Source: Acheta domesticus (taxonomy: Eukaryota; Arthropoda; Insecta; Orthoptera; Gryllidae). From it: DNA of 64,000 nt. Below the pieces are notes generated by a model. It had not been told where the DNA came from and ran no database searches. It saw only the letters and a program-made list of their open reading frames with translations. Below, piece after piece: positions 46,320-58,290 of this stretch. The position numbers were made by a program, and so were the translations under genes. Each line of letters begins with the position of its first letter. Positions within the stretch are counted from its first letter, which is position 1. The stretch covers positions 51,809,665 through 51,873,664 of the forward strand of contig JAHLJT010003656.1 of the NCBI GenBank assembly GCA_031308135.1. Reading direction: 5' to 3'.

Positions 46320-46720
46320 AGTAACACATTGCCGGCGCGTGTGGGAGTGAGCGTGGAGCTCGTTCCTTTGAGCCGAGTGGAGCCATCATCTCCCGCCAGA
46401 GCGCGCAACGGCGCGGCCGCTTTAAGGGAGATTAAAGCAATCTTCTCGTCTGGAGAACTACTTAACGCTCGTGGGCGGGGCGGGAGCGAGGCGGCGCGGG
46501 GGCAGGACGTGGGCGGGGCGGGTTGGGGGCGAGGCGGGGACGTGGGTGGGGCGGGGGCGGGGCGAGGACGTGGGCGGTGCGGGGTGGGGGCGGGGCGGCG
46601 TCTCGGGCCGAGGGGAGCAGGTGCGGGCGCGGAACGAGATTCCAGAGCGTTCTCGCGGGCGAACGGCCGTCGCCAGAGGGCGCAAGCGGCGAATTGCGGC
46701 CGCCTACGCCAGACGCCCGT
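46320..46720. repeat. G-rich GC/CpG block
   Basis: The plus strand carries GGGGCGGG-type units at 46475-46610 (GACGTGGGCGGGGCGGG and variants). Frames on both strands are open but low-complexity. A CTCF-like motif TCGCCAGAGGGCGC lies at 46670-46683 (12 of 14 core positions). Confidence 0.7.
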
Positions 46721-46721
46721 T

Positions 46722-46912
46722 TCGGTTAACACGAAAGGACGCCCACTTAGTCACCTGCGTTCATTCACTAGGAGATTCACGAACAAATGAGGGAAAATAA
46801 AACCATATGTGCTGTATTTTTCAAATCATAAACTACGCGTAATAAAACAATGTTCAGTCACAATATTACTTTAATAATTTTCATAATAATACAATCACTG
46901 CACGTCCGAGTA
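46722..46912 (+). repeat. Tandem duplication pair, copy 1
   Basis: Related to 46981-47153. Shared are GTTAACACGAA(A)GGAC, CCACTTA, GCGTTCATTCACTAGGAGAT, AAATCATAAA, ACAATGTTCA and AATACAATCAC. The period is about 260 bases. Confidence 0.8.
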
Positions 46913-46980
46913 TACTACAAAACGTTGAGGTCATGATGGGTATTAATATACCATTGAATTGGGACGTCTGCCTAAGCCAG

Positions 46981-47153
46981 TCTCTGTTAACACGAAGGAC
47001 ACCCACTTAATCGCGTGCGTTCATTCACTAGGAGATTCACGGATGCGGATGAAGGAAATGTCGAAATGTGACGTGTTCTTAAAATCATAAAGTACGTGTA
47101 AAATTACAATGTTCACTTAAGAGCAGAGTTTTAACAATACAATCACAGCGGGT
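46981..47153 (+). repeat. Tandem duplication pair, copy 2
   Basis: Second unit of the 260-base duplication. The 20-mer GCGTTCATTCACTAGGAGAT is identical in both units. Confidence 0.8.
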
Positions 47154-49989
47154 AATAGTAGGATAAAATCCCCTAATGTGGAATACGTTCCTAATGTGAG
47201 ATTCTGAGGTATCGGACCTGTATTGAGCTGATGTCTCGAGACAAAATTTGGGAATTACGTTGAAGATGCCCTGATCGAGCGTAGATCATGGTTTTTGGGT
47301 TGAAGTTCTTGAGTCAAGTGGCAGAGCGTGTTTTCTTCAAAGCGTCAACATTGATGCAGATTTTGAACGCGCAACAGCTTGCAGCAATGCAATACGGCAG
47401 CTATGTCCCTCATACGGGGAATACGAGCATTCTCATATTGTAGAATATTCCTCGTTGCTGCTCTCTGTAAACGTACACAATTCTTTTGGATGTATGTTGC
47501 TTTTTCAAACATATTGATTTTAACATTCTATACCGTTCTGTGGAGATGTGTGGTTCAGGTGTTTAATTGAGTAGAAATAGTGTAAGAACCGGGCTCATGT
47601 CCCATGCGCAGGTAATCGAAAAAATAATTTCATCTGCAGGAATTGCCTGCAATATTAAACCGAATATGTATTTTTGCTTCAATAAACGTTTTTCTTGATG
47701 TTAATGCATTTATTAATTGCTAAAAGGAAAAAGCATTCACTTTTACACTTTAGGAACTGGGGACGTCTAATGTAGAAATCTATAGGCCTTTTTTAAATAA
47801 CGAAATATGATGAATTTCTAATAGAATATTAATATTATGTTCTAAATGAGTAATATTAACCACACGTGTTTATAAATGACTAATTTAAATAATTATTTAC
47901 ACTAGTCTTTCAATATGTGCTTATTTGTGAAGTTGTAGGCAATTTAAAAAGTATTACTCATTCGGGCACATTATATAATGAAACGTCGTTGTAGTGAAGG
48001 ATATTAATACAGTTAAGAGTGAGTTGGAACGTCTGATGACGTAACGCCTTTTCTTGTTTAGCATATTTTGATTTGGAATCATTAACACAAACTTTTATTT
48101 TTTAATATTGTTTTTATCTTCGAAGACGAATTAAGTCATCGCATATTAATATTTTTCATCAGATTAAAATGAAATGCATAGCTTTTCGTTTTAAAACACG
48201 AAAAAAGTAGGTTTTAGCGGAAGAAATGTTTTTATTGGCATTAAATAGAGCCGGACAGAAACGCCCTCAGTTCTCTTCGTTCTCGGCAGCGATACCAGGC
48301 GCGCTGATACTACTGTGTCCGAGAATACCAGTTCCGCAACTACCATTATCGAGAACGAACAATACCGAAACTTGGCCTGTTATCGGTGTGCGCCGACCGC
48401 GTCGAATAAATGCTGGAGGCGTCACAGGAACTCTCGCCACCGTTTAGAATAGTTCAAAGTCAAGGCAGTCTGGCGGTATGTCTCGTTGAATAAGGCAAAA
48501 TATTTTTGCTATTGGCGAGATTTGTGCGTTGACCAATGCACAAGCAATCTAGCGGCACCTGTTATTTTTGTAGATATCCTCCGGTTTTTGACATGCATAT
48601 ATTAAAAATAATGAAAACATAACAATTATGACGGATATTTATTTCGCCTTTTCACGTAAATATATTTTAAGAAATATTTAACTTTCTAAGCTTTTTTTCT
48701 TGAAATGTATTTCTATTGTCTTCTAGTTTGGTTAAAAATGTACGTTTAAATCATTTCCACTCTCACCAATTCCAGCCGTTTGGCACCCAACCTTTATCTT
48801 TTATCTAGATATAGACGGAGGATGTCATTTGTTTTTGAATTTGACATTCTGTATCTTTAGATACCACAAGCTCGATTTCCCCTTAATTCTTGGGGGGAGG
48901 GGGGGAGCGCTGGCCTCAGATTCGCATTGCAAACATCACTGGCGTCTCAGGGGGCAAGTCGATTACCCCGTCTTCCGACGTTGATATCTAACCGTACTAC
49001 ATGTTCTTCCAAGAAGGTAAAGGAAATGGAAGGAAGGTTCTGTTAATTGATCTCTTTCGTATGCCAGTGATAGAATTAAAGTCAATTAAAACATTTATTT
49101 TTATCATTTCTAGGCTTATAATAAATTAAAGCGTTTTTCTAGGGCACAAACATTTTATAAATTTATTAATTTTCCCTCATTTTGTGTGGTGGTATAAATG
49201 TAGTATATTATAATTAATTATGTATTTCAAATTTCTGAAAACTCTACCCGTGTGTGGCGATAGGGCAAGGAGTTAAATAGGCTGATATGCAGTGGGAACC
49301 GTTATTTGGCCGTCAATTGTTTCACCCAATTGAGAGGCCATGGCGGCTTACATCAACTGTTACACAATAAATTGTGCCCAGTGACGAAAGGACGTTTTCA
49401 CGCAGGGAAGAACAGTGTCCATTTCAATTTTGATTCGCATATGCGTTTTTATTATGTAATGATGAAATTAATACAAAATGTTATTTGTTTTAATAAATAC
49501 GTCTTACATTCGAGTGTGTAAGAAACGTAAATGACATAACAATAGGTATAAAATAAATTATTTTTCCCTTAATAAATATTTTTGTGCTTTCTTATATAAT
49601 TCTGAATGAAAACTTTTATCATTACTTTCTTTGTTTACTTGAAAATAAACTGCAGGTTCATTTACGTTATTAGAGATTCCAATTAATAACCTTTAGTTCA
49701 ATATTGTGTAATAATTCACTATGCAAAAACAATTGATGAAAATTATTTTAGTTTTTATTTTTATTCTGTTTTATTGATATTGCTAAAAAGTTGATTTTAA
49801 ATTACTTTTTGAACATTTTTTCCTTTTAATTATTTAAAAAATTGTATTATTTTCTCTCTAAAGTTATTTGCAATTAATCGAGTGATTCCTACTTTTCAAC
49901 AAATTAATAGTTAAATTGGAATTGTATTTTATTGCGATTATAATTAATCAATGACAATTAAATGAAAGAGTTCTGCCAACACAATACGT
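47154..49989. other. Long unassigned AT-rich stretch
   Basis: About 2.8 kb. A slightly GC-richer patch at 48240-48450 is open on the plus strand without recognised domain. No transposon ends or RNA genes recognised. Confidence 0.45.
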
Positions 49990-50250
49990 GACGACCTTAA
50001 AATCCCGCAGTTGCGTGGAGCTGCCGAGCCGCCGGGCCTTCGCCGGGCGCCCGGCAGCGGCCGCTTCTACCGAGACTGCGGATACCGGCCGATACTGACG
50101 AGAACAGCCGAGAATGGAGCGGTTCCGATTGTTTCGATTCTCGAGAGAGACCTACGTGTAGTTTTCAACAGGCAGATAAGGAGCGCGAGCGCGACCTTCG
50201 AGGATCCGAGACTGAGAAAGCAAAGCGGGCGAGAACTGTCGATAATAGAA
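49990..50250. other. Small GC/CpG-rich block
   Basis: CpG-dense sequence including CCGGGCGCCCGGC-like repeats. No conserved coding seen. Confidence 0.4.
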
Positions 50251-50483
50251 AGCGTTTTGCGCGGCTCTAGCATTAATATTTGTTTAGACAACATCAAGTT
50301 TATTCATTGCGTTTCTAATCTACGAGTATTCTATTCAACGAGTATTGATTTTTAGTGAACGAATGTGTACATGTTAATGTTTGCAAAATTATGTTGATGT
50401 CTAAGATTTTGTGGTTATTCCATAATATGAAATACGTTCGTAGGTTTTCGCATTTAATTCCGAGAATTGAAATAACGGACCTA

Positions 50484-51059
50484 CAGTTGACTCTGATTTT
50501 AGTGAACTCAAATATAGTGAACCCTCGGTTATAGTGAACTTAAGCCTCTGGTCCCGTTTCATTTGCATAACAAATAAGCATAAGAAAATTCTATTATAGT
50601 GAACCTGAACATCAGCTACAGAGAACATTGGAAATACGTCGTGGAAGTTAAAATCCTGGAAAAGCGATCAGTTTCAGCTGGCTCCATACCGCTACTGAAA
50701 GCATCGAAGAGCGCGAAGGCAGAAAGCCTTCGAAGAGTGGGGCGGTGTTTGGGCAGTGCAAGAGGCATTGAAGGGTGTAGAGAGTGCATTAAAGGAACTA
50801 GAAAAATTACTAATGAAAATATAATTTCATTAGCATTGAAAGAAACAAAAAAATATAGTAATTGATTTTTAAGGACAAATAAAGATATTGAAAATTTCAG
50901 TTCGTGTTGTTAATATATTTTTCTGTACATGTAAATTAATAAAATCAATCGTTATGGAGAAATTCTATTTAATTTTGACTTAATCGGATATAGTAAACCT
51001 CGGCTATAGTGAACCAAAAACGTTAATCCCCACAAGTTCGCTATAACCAGAGTTGCCTG
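50484..51059. mobile_element. pogo/Tigger-like element (576 bp)
   Basis: The left end CAGTTGACTCTGATTTTAGT and the right end read inward, CAGGCAACTCTGGTTATAGC, match at 19 of the first 25 positions. Further ATAGTGAACC(C)TCGG(T/C)TATAGTGAAC motifs occur inside each end, as in Tigger/pogo termini. TA precedes the left end; the right flank is TG, a likely mutated TA. An interior frame reads AFEEWGGVWAVQEALKGVES before a stop, possibly the helical C-terminal remnant of a transposase. Confidence 0.72.
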
Positions 51060-51470
51060 TGTTTTCTGCGCCTTGGACAACCGAGTGCAGCGCAGCGTAT
51101 CAGCGCAGAATGCTGTTGGCCAGGCCGCGTAGGCCCAACCGCCACGGGAGCCCCACTGCCCTATCGCGGGCGCGTCGGGCACTCGCGCGCGCAAACAGAC
51201 GCCGCGCGCCCGGGGCGAGAGGTGTTTGTTCCGCCGCCACGTGCGGAGGGCGGGCGGGGCGGGCTGCCGCGCGTGTGTGCATATAGTTACTGGAGCTCGC
51301 TAGGCGTAGCCCGCTCCGCCCCGCCCCTCCCACCCTCGCGCGTTATGCAACCCGCGATACTTCTGCGCCCGCCGCGCAGTATCTGCACGCCTGCATCAAC
51401 AGCACTCGGCACCGTAGCGAGCGCTCGCGCGGGTTAATAATGCAGCGAGTCTATTTGGCCCTGGAGATGA
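51060..51470. other. GC/CpG-rich block, possible CpG island
   Basis: CpG-dense, including GCGCGCGC-like strings, without long tandem units. This makes it one of the more island-like blocks in the window. TGCATATAGTTACTGG near 51277 is a weak TATA-like string. No coding sequence identified. Confidence 0.4.
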
Positions 51471-51959
51471 ATATTCACGAGGCTTTGAGTGTGGCGAGAA
51501 GTTCTACTTCGCTGAGCATTATATTCACAAAAGGCGGAGCGCACTAAACCAAGGATCATTAGTCTCGTCTTCAAGAATAGACGAGCGCGGAATGAGGTTG
51601 AGCCTGAGACTCCGTGTCAAGTGCTGCGATTTGGGGTACTACGTTTTCCGACTCCGAACGTAAAATTGATTTTTTACGGCATAAATTCTCAGCCTTAGAA
51701 ATTTCCTTCTTTACGAAATATTAAAACATAAATCACAAATCTGTGTGAAGTTCTTAATATTATTAAACTGGTCGCATGCAGCAGTAAAATTGCTGATTAA
51801 CAAAACCACAGAAAATGATTTCCCAAAAGGAGAATGCACGCTGATCAAAAAGAACAAATAATACTGTCATACAACCCTTCAGTTAATTAAATATTTCAAA
51901 AAAGAAAACCTTTAAGAATACTGCAAGAATATAAATGTAGTGGAACAGTTCTTTACATA
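51471..51959. other. Unassigned DNA
   Basis: AT-rich spacer; nothing recognised. Confidence 0.35.
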
Positions 51960-52275
51960 CTGATGTGATAAATCGGAAAATCCCTGTTTTTTTTGAACAG
52001 GAGAAACTGCATCAAGCATAATGGATACGCTGAAAATGTAGGCATATAGGACTTTTAGAACCAAGGAAAACGCGTTGTTAGGACGACCGGTAAACAAGTT
52101 ATTATATTCCGTGCTTGATGACATAACACTAATCATTTGGGGAAGGAACGGGACCACGGCCCCGAGGACATTACATACAGAAGGTGTGAAGGGGGCAGTG
52201 GGAGCCGTGGTTCTGTGAAGATGTTGAAATAATCACCCTCTCCCTGGCTGTCGAGTAGAATGAATGCAGCACGAG
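51960..52275 (+). repeat. Direct repeat pair R5, copy 1
   Basis: Related to 52790-53105, same orientation, 0.83 kb apart. Shared: TGTGATAAA, CGTTGTTAGGACGACC, ACGGCCCCGA(G/A)GA, GGAGGTGTGAAG-like and GTGGTTCTGT-like blocks. The minus strand has open frames with hydrophobic runs in both copies, but the phases do not stay aligned between copies. Confidence 0.7.
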
Positions 52276-52789
52276 TATTCTTTCCGTTGAGATTTGGGTT
52301 GTGGTTCGATTGTAGGGAAGAGCGAGACGGATAAGTAATATTGACATGTTATGTATTGTATGAATTAGAAAGGTAAAGACATAATTTTTACTTGGGTTGA
52401 AATTTATAATTTAAATTAAAATAGGCTCCGTATTCGAAAGGAATTTGTATTAGAATAGATCAGTAGACGGGGATGATTTTTAGCAAGTTGGGCTGAAGAT
52501 AGTCGCGTATGGGTGTTCATCTGAAGCACAGACAGGGCAAGTCGCGCTCGCAAAATAATTTGTAATTATTGATTTTTATGAAATTACAAAATACATTAAA
52601 ATACTCCGGGAATCTTTGCAAACCTATCTTGACGTTAGGCAAAATTACGATAAAAGAGACATCAACGGTAACATGCTATGGACGATATTGAGCCAGAAGA
52701 TGTGGAGGTCATTTGACAAGACATCACAGCGCGCGAAGATTACAGTAAGTCCATGAACATTAATCAAAACAGAACGGGACTATAATTAT
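52276..52789. other. Spacer between R5 copies
   Basis: No feature recognised. Confidence 0.35.
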
Positions 52790-53105
52790 TATTCTGTGAT
52801 AAAGCAGAAAACCCCGGGTTTAGTTTGAATGGGGAAAACGGGATGAAGCGTTAGAAATGCGATGCAAATGTATGCAGATAGGACACTTGGGAGCCAAGGA
52901 ATATACGTTGTTAGGACGACCAATAAATAAAGTGTAGTATTCCATGGTTGATGTCCAATCGTTATTCGTTTGGAAAACACGGCCCCGAAGATATTACATG
53001 CAGGAGGTGTGAAGAAGGCCACGAACCGAGTAAAGTCATGGTTCTGTAAGAGTATTTGTTTGCTTACTCTCTCGCCAGCCACCGACTAGAATGGACACCG
53101 CAAAC
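52790..53105 (+). repeat. Direct repeat pair R5, copy 2
   Basis: Partner of 51960-52275. A 97-codon minus-strand frame with a hydrophobic middle (NTTLYLLVVLTTYIPWLPSV) spans it. Frame is not conserved in copy 1, so coding is doubtful. Confidence 0.7.
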
Positions 53106-53286
53106 GGAACGGTGAATATTATTTCAGTTGTGATTGGATAAAAGCTTAATGAAAGGAAAGCGGGAACTTATAATTAATTTTGAGAGCTTTTTATCGCGTA
53201 AATGAAGAAGTTACAGGTATCCTTTTAAGGATGGATGTAGTGTTCTTGAGATTAGGTCATCTTAGAAGAAGAAAAATTCCGCCCGT

Positions 53287-53474
53287 TTGTTAGGGTACTG
53301 CTCCGGCATTCGCTACCGATCAGAGCAGCTGGCCGCAAGAGGACTCCAGATTGAATTCGACGTAGCTATCTAATTAGTGTCGAAAATCCTGCCACCATCG
53401 GGACTCTAACCCTAGGACCTCCTGGTCAGAGGCCCTGCAGTGACATCAAGCTATGCCTTGAGACACCTAATCCG
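53287..53474 (-). mobile_element. SINE-A 5' part, minus strand
   Basis: The minus strand reads CTCAAGGCATAGCTTGATGT (A-box region), then CCTAGGGTTAGAGTCCCGAT (B box), GGATTTTCGACACTAATTAG, and the body up to GCCGGAGCAGTACCCTAACA. The 3' half is absent. Confidence 0.75.
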
Positions 53475-54154
53475 ATAACATCATTATTAATGCAAACGAT
53501 CACGATTATGTGCAGCTGATTAGAGAAATGTGAAACGTCAGAAGTAATATTGGAAGAAACAAATTTTATACGCTTGTTGTCAGTTTGATATTGGTATATC
53601 AATGTTGGATTGCGGGTCTCTTTGTTAATGTTTTATTAATACGGTGCCCTAGAATTCGCCCTTCATCTCATATTTTCTCTCGTTTGAAATATTTTTAACT
53701 TCTCAGGTAAAGAAGGAAAGACGTTCTGAGAAGCCCAGTCTTGGAGACAGAAAATACTTCCATGTTTTGAGCACACATTTCATTTTGCAGAAGCTCAAAT
53801 TTTGTATGTTTACACATATGTTTGAATTGAAAATTACTTATGCCAGAATACGAACCTTTACGTGTTTTTAACATAATTTTCACTTTTATTGCAATTATTG
53901 TATAGAAATATGTTTTTGTTGAGTTTCAGTGAATTGGCGAAAATGAAACATTCAAAAATAAACTCGTGAATAGAGAGTCTTAGAACGAGGAATAATTTCA
54001 AGTGATGGTAGATTTTGAATTTTTCTTCGTTCGTAAGAATAGAAAAGGGCTTGAGATCGCTGTAGAATGAGATGAAGGATCCCACGGACAACGCCGGTCA
54101 ATCGTGGACGGTGGATTATATTAAGGGAAAATTTAATAAGAGAAGCGCAGGATG
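53475..54154. other. Unassigned AT-rich DNA
   Basis: No gene or repeat recognised. Confidence 0.4.
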
Positions 54155-55110
54155 AAGTGGAAGAAGAGTCGGTCCAGCGAGGTCTGTGGGCGGGCGGGCG
54201 ATGGGCGGCGGAGGTCGCAGGGCGCGGCCCGGGCGAAGAGGGCGCCGCTGAAATATTATAACAGCCCCTGCCGCCCAAGGGCGCCGGGCGGAAGTGGCGG
54301 CGCCGGAGGGGGACGCTGCTATCGTCAGCGGAAACGGCCTTTGGAGAGCGGCGAGGGTCTGCGCCGCGGCGCCTCGTGGCGGCGGAGGCGACCGCCCGCG
54401 CGCCCATCGCGCCTCCGCCTCGTCCCCGCCACACCCCTGCCTCTGCCACATCCCTGCACCCGCAACGTCCCGCCTCCACTACGCCCCCGCCTCCTCCACA
54501 CGCCCTCGCCTCCGCCAACCACGCTTTTGCTACGCCTCCACCTCTTCCACGCCCTCTCCTCCTCCATCACCCTCGTCTTTGCAACGCCCCTTCCTCCGCG
54601 GCCGCCCTCGCCCACGCCCCCGCCCCCGCCCTTGCCCACCGCCCCGCCCCGCCCTCACCCCCCGCCCTCGCCCTCACCCCCGCCCTCGCTCTCACCCCCG
54701 CCCTTGCCCTCACCCCTGCCCTCTTCCTCTGTCCCTCTGTCCCCCGCCCTCTCTCCCTCTCGCCCTCGCCCCTGCCACACCTCTGCCTCCGCCACGCCCC
54801 CACCTTCGCCACGTCCCCTCCATCTCCACGCCCCTCCTCCGCCAGCCTCGTCTTTGCAACGCCCCCGCGACCGCCCCCGCCCCCGCCTGCAGCGTTTGAA
54901 TCGGCGTCGCCGGCGCCCTGGGATCCGCGCCTCGCGCGCAACCTTCTGCCGGCGCCCTCACCCGCGCCCGCCGGACGGCGCTCGCGGCCACCTAACTCAC
55001 CACTTCCGGTAATGGCGCTCTGACTCTGGAGTGCCCGCCTCCGCCGCTGGACCTTCCTCTCCGCACCTCCTGCGCTCTGCGGGCTGCGGCCAGCACCTCC
55101 GGGGCCAGCG
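54155..55110. repeat. GC-rich block with C-rich minisatellite
   Basis: CpG-rich edges surround a C-rich centre (54440-54890) of CCTCCGCC/CGCCCCCGCCC/CCCTCGCC units. The CCCTCGCCCTCACCCCCG-like unit repeats at 54660-54725. Frames of 200-290 codons are Pro/Ser/Arg-rich and open in all three plus frames. Confidence 0.75.
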
Positions 55111-56269
55111 AATTTCTATTCAGCGGCCGTTGTCCCAGCAGAAACGATCGAGATGCATGCCGTTTTTAGTAGCGCTTGAACGACATTTTCTTAAAAACTG
55201 TTCCAATTTTTTCAAAGAAAATTGCCATTTAGGACGAGCTTTTACTGTTCTTTAATATTCGAAAATTAATATTTCCGTTCTACCATTAGGAAACCGAAAA
55301 ATTAAGAAAATGTAAAAAAAATGTACTTTGGGCGTCGCTAGATGGCAGCTGGCACGAGTGTATGGCAATTCCGAATAGCTAGCCCAGACCCAAGGAAATA
55401 GAAAACGAATACCCGAAAGTTTGTTCCATTCTGTGGCACCACTAGTTCTAGTTTTATGACTTCGAGTCGCGTAAAGAATGCATTTGCGCTTCTGATTATG
55501 AAGTACAACTCTTTGCAACTTATTATCTATCGTCGTTTGGTAATAACATCTTAACGTTAAATAGTTTTCTGATATTTTGCTGACAATGTCTTGTCCGGAA
55601 TTCAACACTAAATTTTTCTTTTTAAGACTTAAAGTAAAGCAATCTGTATTACTATTTCGAGCAAACGCACTTATTGACGAAAAAAGCATTCTCTGGCCGT
55701 GTAAGCGGAGTCAACGGTCGCTTTAATATCCAGGAAGATCGAAAAAATACAAAAAAACAATACAACAGTTTTGATTTTGACAGAAAAAATGCAAAACGTC
55801 GATTATATTTTTCCTCTATCTCTCATACTTCATGTTCCCACGATGTTCTTACAATCAACGGCTAACTGCTTATGTGGTACTGCTGACATCATTCAACAAA
55901 AAACGGAATCTGCTATTCTGCATTCACTCGCGCCGTTTCAGAATAGGCCATATTTTTTTATATTCTTTGTGTATAAAGAAATGTACTCTATGACCTATTC
56001 AGCTTCTTCAATAAACAATTTCCACACACAAAACATTTTGGCTACATCGCGCTATCAGATGACACTGTTTTGTTCCACAATGATATTTATTGTGGATGAT
56101 AAGTAGCATTTCAAATTTTGTGTAGCACTTTTTTAGCCGTTCTCGTGCTACATTTACTTATCTAGTTTTATTTTCTGTTATGCCGTTTTCTTTTGCGTTT
56201 TGTGACGTGTATTATCTCTTTCTTCCTTCGATAAAACATGCGTTTTTCTTTGTGGCCTTCCGCTCGTCC
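55111..56269. other. Unassigned AT-rich DNA
   Basis: Contains TCGCTAGATGGCAG at 55335-55348, matching the CTCF core at 12 of 14 positions. No protein domain recognised in the open frames on either strand. Confidence 0.4.
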
Positions 56270-56504
56270 CCCCGTTCCTTCCTTTGTGTTATCGCTATTG
56301 GCGTTCGTTCGTCTTTGAGCCCCTCCGCGTCGGTCATAGTCGTCGTCGTCGTCGTTTGTCCTCGTGAAGAGTCGCCCGCTTCGCTCGACGGCGGTTGCGC
56401 GGCTCGCGGCCGCTGCCGCAGACGCAATAGCTTTCGACGGCCGCCCCACCCGGCGCCTCGTTACGCCCTGGCCACCGCCTCCCTCCTCCCGCCACACCCA
56501 ACCC
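56270..56504. other. CpG-rich block
   Basis: Includes (GTC)n near 56340. Open in several frames. Confidence 0.4.
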
Positions 56505-56692
56505 CGCCCAGCGGCGCACCCGCTCTCGCCCTTGCCGCCGCTCGCCGTCCTCCCACACTACCCCGCCCCTCCCCGCCCCGCTCCCCGCCCAGCGGCGCAC
56601 CCGCTCTCGCCCTTGCCGCCGCTCGCCGTCCTCCCACACTACCCCGCCCCTCCCCGCCCCGCTCCCCGCCCAGCGGCGCACCCGCTCCTGCC
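56505..56692 (+). repeat. 81-bp tandem repeat, 2.3 units
   Basis: Units start at 56505, 56586 and 56667 with CGCCCAGCGGCGCACCCGCT. The first two are nearly identical over 81 bp and the third is truncated at about 25 bp. Because 81 is a multiple of three, open frames encode a repeated 27-residue Pro/Ala/Arg peptide, which is misleading. Confidence 0.95.
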
Positions 56693-57095
56693 CTTGACGC
56701 CCTCCCTCCTCCCGCCCCGTCCCGCCACGTTGCACCCCAACCAACGCTTCCCTCGCTCTCGTCCTTACCTACCGCTCTCAGCGGCGGCCCCGCTCCCTTC
56801 CTTGCCGCCACCCTCACCCATCCACCCACCACACGCCTCCCCGCCCCGTCATTGCTTCTACTAGGCCCAGATCTCTACGATGTACCCCTTTGCGCCGTCG
56901 CCTCGCGGTTCCTATCTGTACCTCCCATTTCGCCAATTTGCCACGTCCACATAATCCCCTATCATGTCCTCAACTCCGTACCCCTCTTTTATCGTCACTA
57001 TCGCTTGTCGTCTATGGCACCTTCGTCTCTGCACGACTTCCGTCACCGCCAGTGCTTCCCCGCCACAGTCCACACCGCCAATTCCGCCCCGCCGC
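56693..57095. other. C-rich DNA
   Basis: Low-complexity C/T-rich, then mixed sequence. A long plus-strand frame runs across it into the SINE-B copy, so it is not a gene. Confidence 0.4.
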
Positions 57096-57444
57096 CGCCC
57101 AAGTTCGTTACAACTCTTACAACCACGTTGGCGGGTTCAAACCCTGCTGTGGATTTGTGGAAGCTGTGGATTTTTAAGGGCGAAAAAATCCTTCGTACGC
57201 CTTCCTTCGGAGAGGAAGCCGGCTGTTCCATGTTAGTAGATTTACTGCATGTAAATGATCCTCAAGCCTAAATGAAGCCTCTGAGCTAAATTTAAATAGT
57301 CTGTTTCGTCGCCCAAGCAATACCTTCTTTCTCCGCTAGCTGGTGAAAGGAGCCTAGCGACATTTGCGTGGTCAGACGGAAGGGTCAGACGGTCACCGCT
57401 TGAGTCTCACCACGTAAAATAACGCATCAATTCAATTCAATTCT
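57096..57444 (+). mobile_element. SINE-B, second copy
   Basis: B box GGGTTCAAACCC at 57133-57144, then the same body blocks as 27842-28184 and the same GCATCAATTCAATTCAATTC tail. The A-box half is not recognisable, and the head has an extra stretch between CCCAAGTTCG and the B box. This copy also carries a short duplication (GGTCAGACGG) near the 3' end. Confidence 0.82.
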
Positions 57445-57881
57445 AGTTCGTCCCGCCCTCACTTCAGCCACTGTGTGCCCCACCCTTCTAACGTCGCCCC
57501 AACCGCCTCTCTCTACACTGGCCCTATAGCCGCTTCACCGCCCCAACGCTTCCCCATCCTGCAGCACTCGGTGCTCGCCCTGCCATTGGCACCCCCGGCC
57601 CCTCACATCCCTTGGCCGTCCTCGGTCCTTTTGCTTTCCAACACCACAGCCGCGTCTGTCGCCCACGCCGCTGCGTCAACCAGACGCTATTTCCTATGCT
57701 GCAGCCCCCGCCCCCGACTCCTAGGCAAAAAGCCTTCGTACCCCCACTCAGGGGATTCATCCTCCTGGTAAAGTAAATGACGTAGTCCACGCAGGGTCAA
57801 TACTACCCTCGCGCCGTGACTTGTATGTCTTTATATGTTCTGTACTAATACTACCGCAGAGCGAAACCTCATTAGCAGGAA
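57445..57881. other. C-rich/GC-rich DNA
   Basis: Moderately GC-rich without a recognised gene. Confidence 0.4.
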
Positions 57882-57922
57882 ATAATAAAAATAATAATAA
57901 TAATTATTATTATTATTATTAT
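57882..57922. repeat. (AAT)n/(ATT)n palindromic microsatellite
   Basis: (AAT)n turns directly into (TTA)n, giving a self-complementary hairpin of about 40 bases. Confidence 0.9.
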
Positions 57923-58290
57923 CAATGCCCCCTGTCCTATTTCCACCGTCGTTTTACGCCCCGGTCGTCCTAAACTCGCCCCCGCCGCTCCTTTCCCTAC
58001 CGCCCTTCGGCACCCCGCCCATCGCTCTGCCGCCCACGACTCCCCACGCACTCGCAGCCGCCGCCCGCGTCGCTGCCCCGCGGGCGGCGCAAGTTGCCGC
58101 CGATAAGCGACCGCCAATCGCCCTTCTCCCCTCTCCCCTCCCTCCCCCACCCCTCCCACTCCCACTCTTCAGAGCAAGGCGCTTTTGGCGCGGCCGGGGG
58201 GGGAGAGGACACTGCTGCGAGACCGACGAGAATTTATGCGGCTGTGGGCGAGGGAGTTGTCGCGTTGGGAACTGACCGACTGAAGCTTCC
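57923..58290. other. GC-rich block
   Basis: C-rich, CpG-containing, open in several frames. No protein recognised. Confidence 0.4.

Noticed and set aside
54152..55023. 200-290 codon frames in CpG-rich DNA
   Set aside because: Open in all three plus frames with Pro/Ser/Arg bias; low-complexity artefact.
56180..57271. 363-codon plus-strand open frame
   Set aside because: Crosses an 81-bp tandem repeat and ends inside a SINE-B copy.
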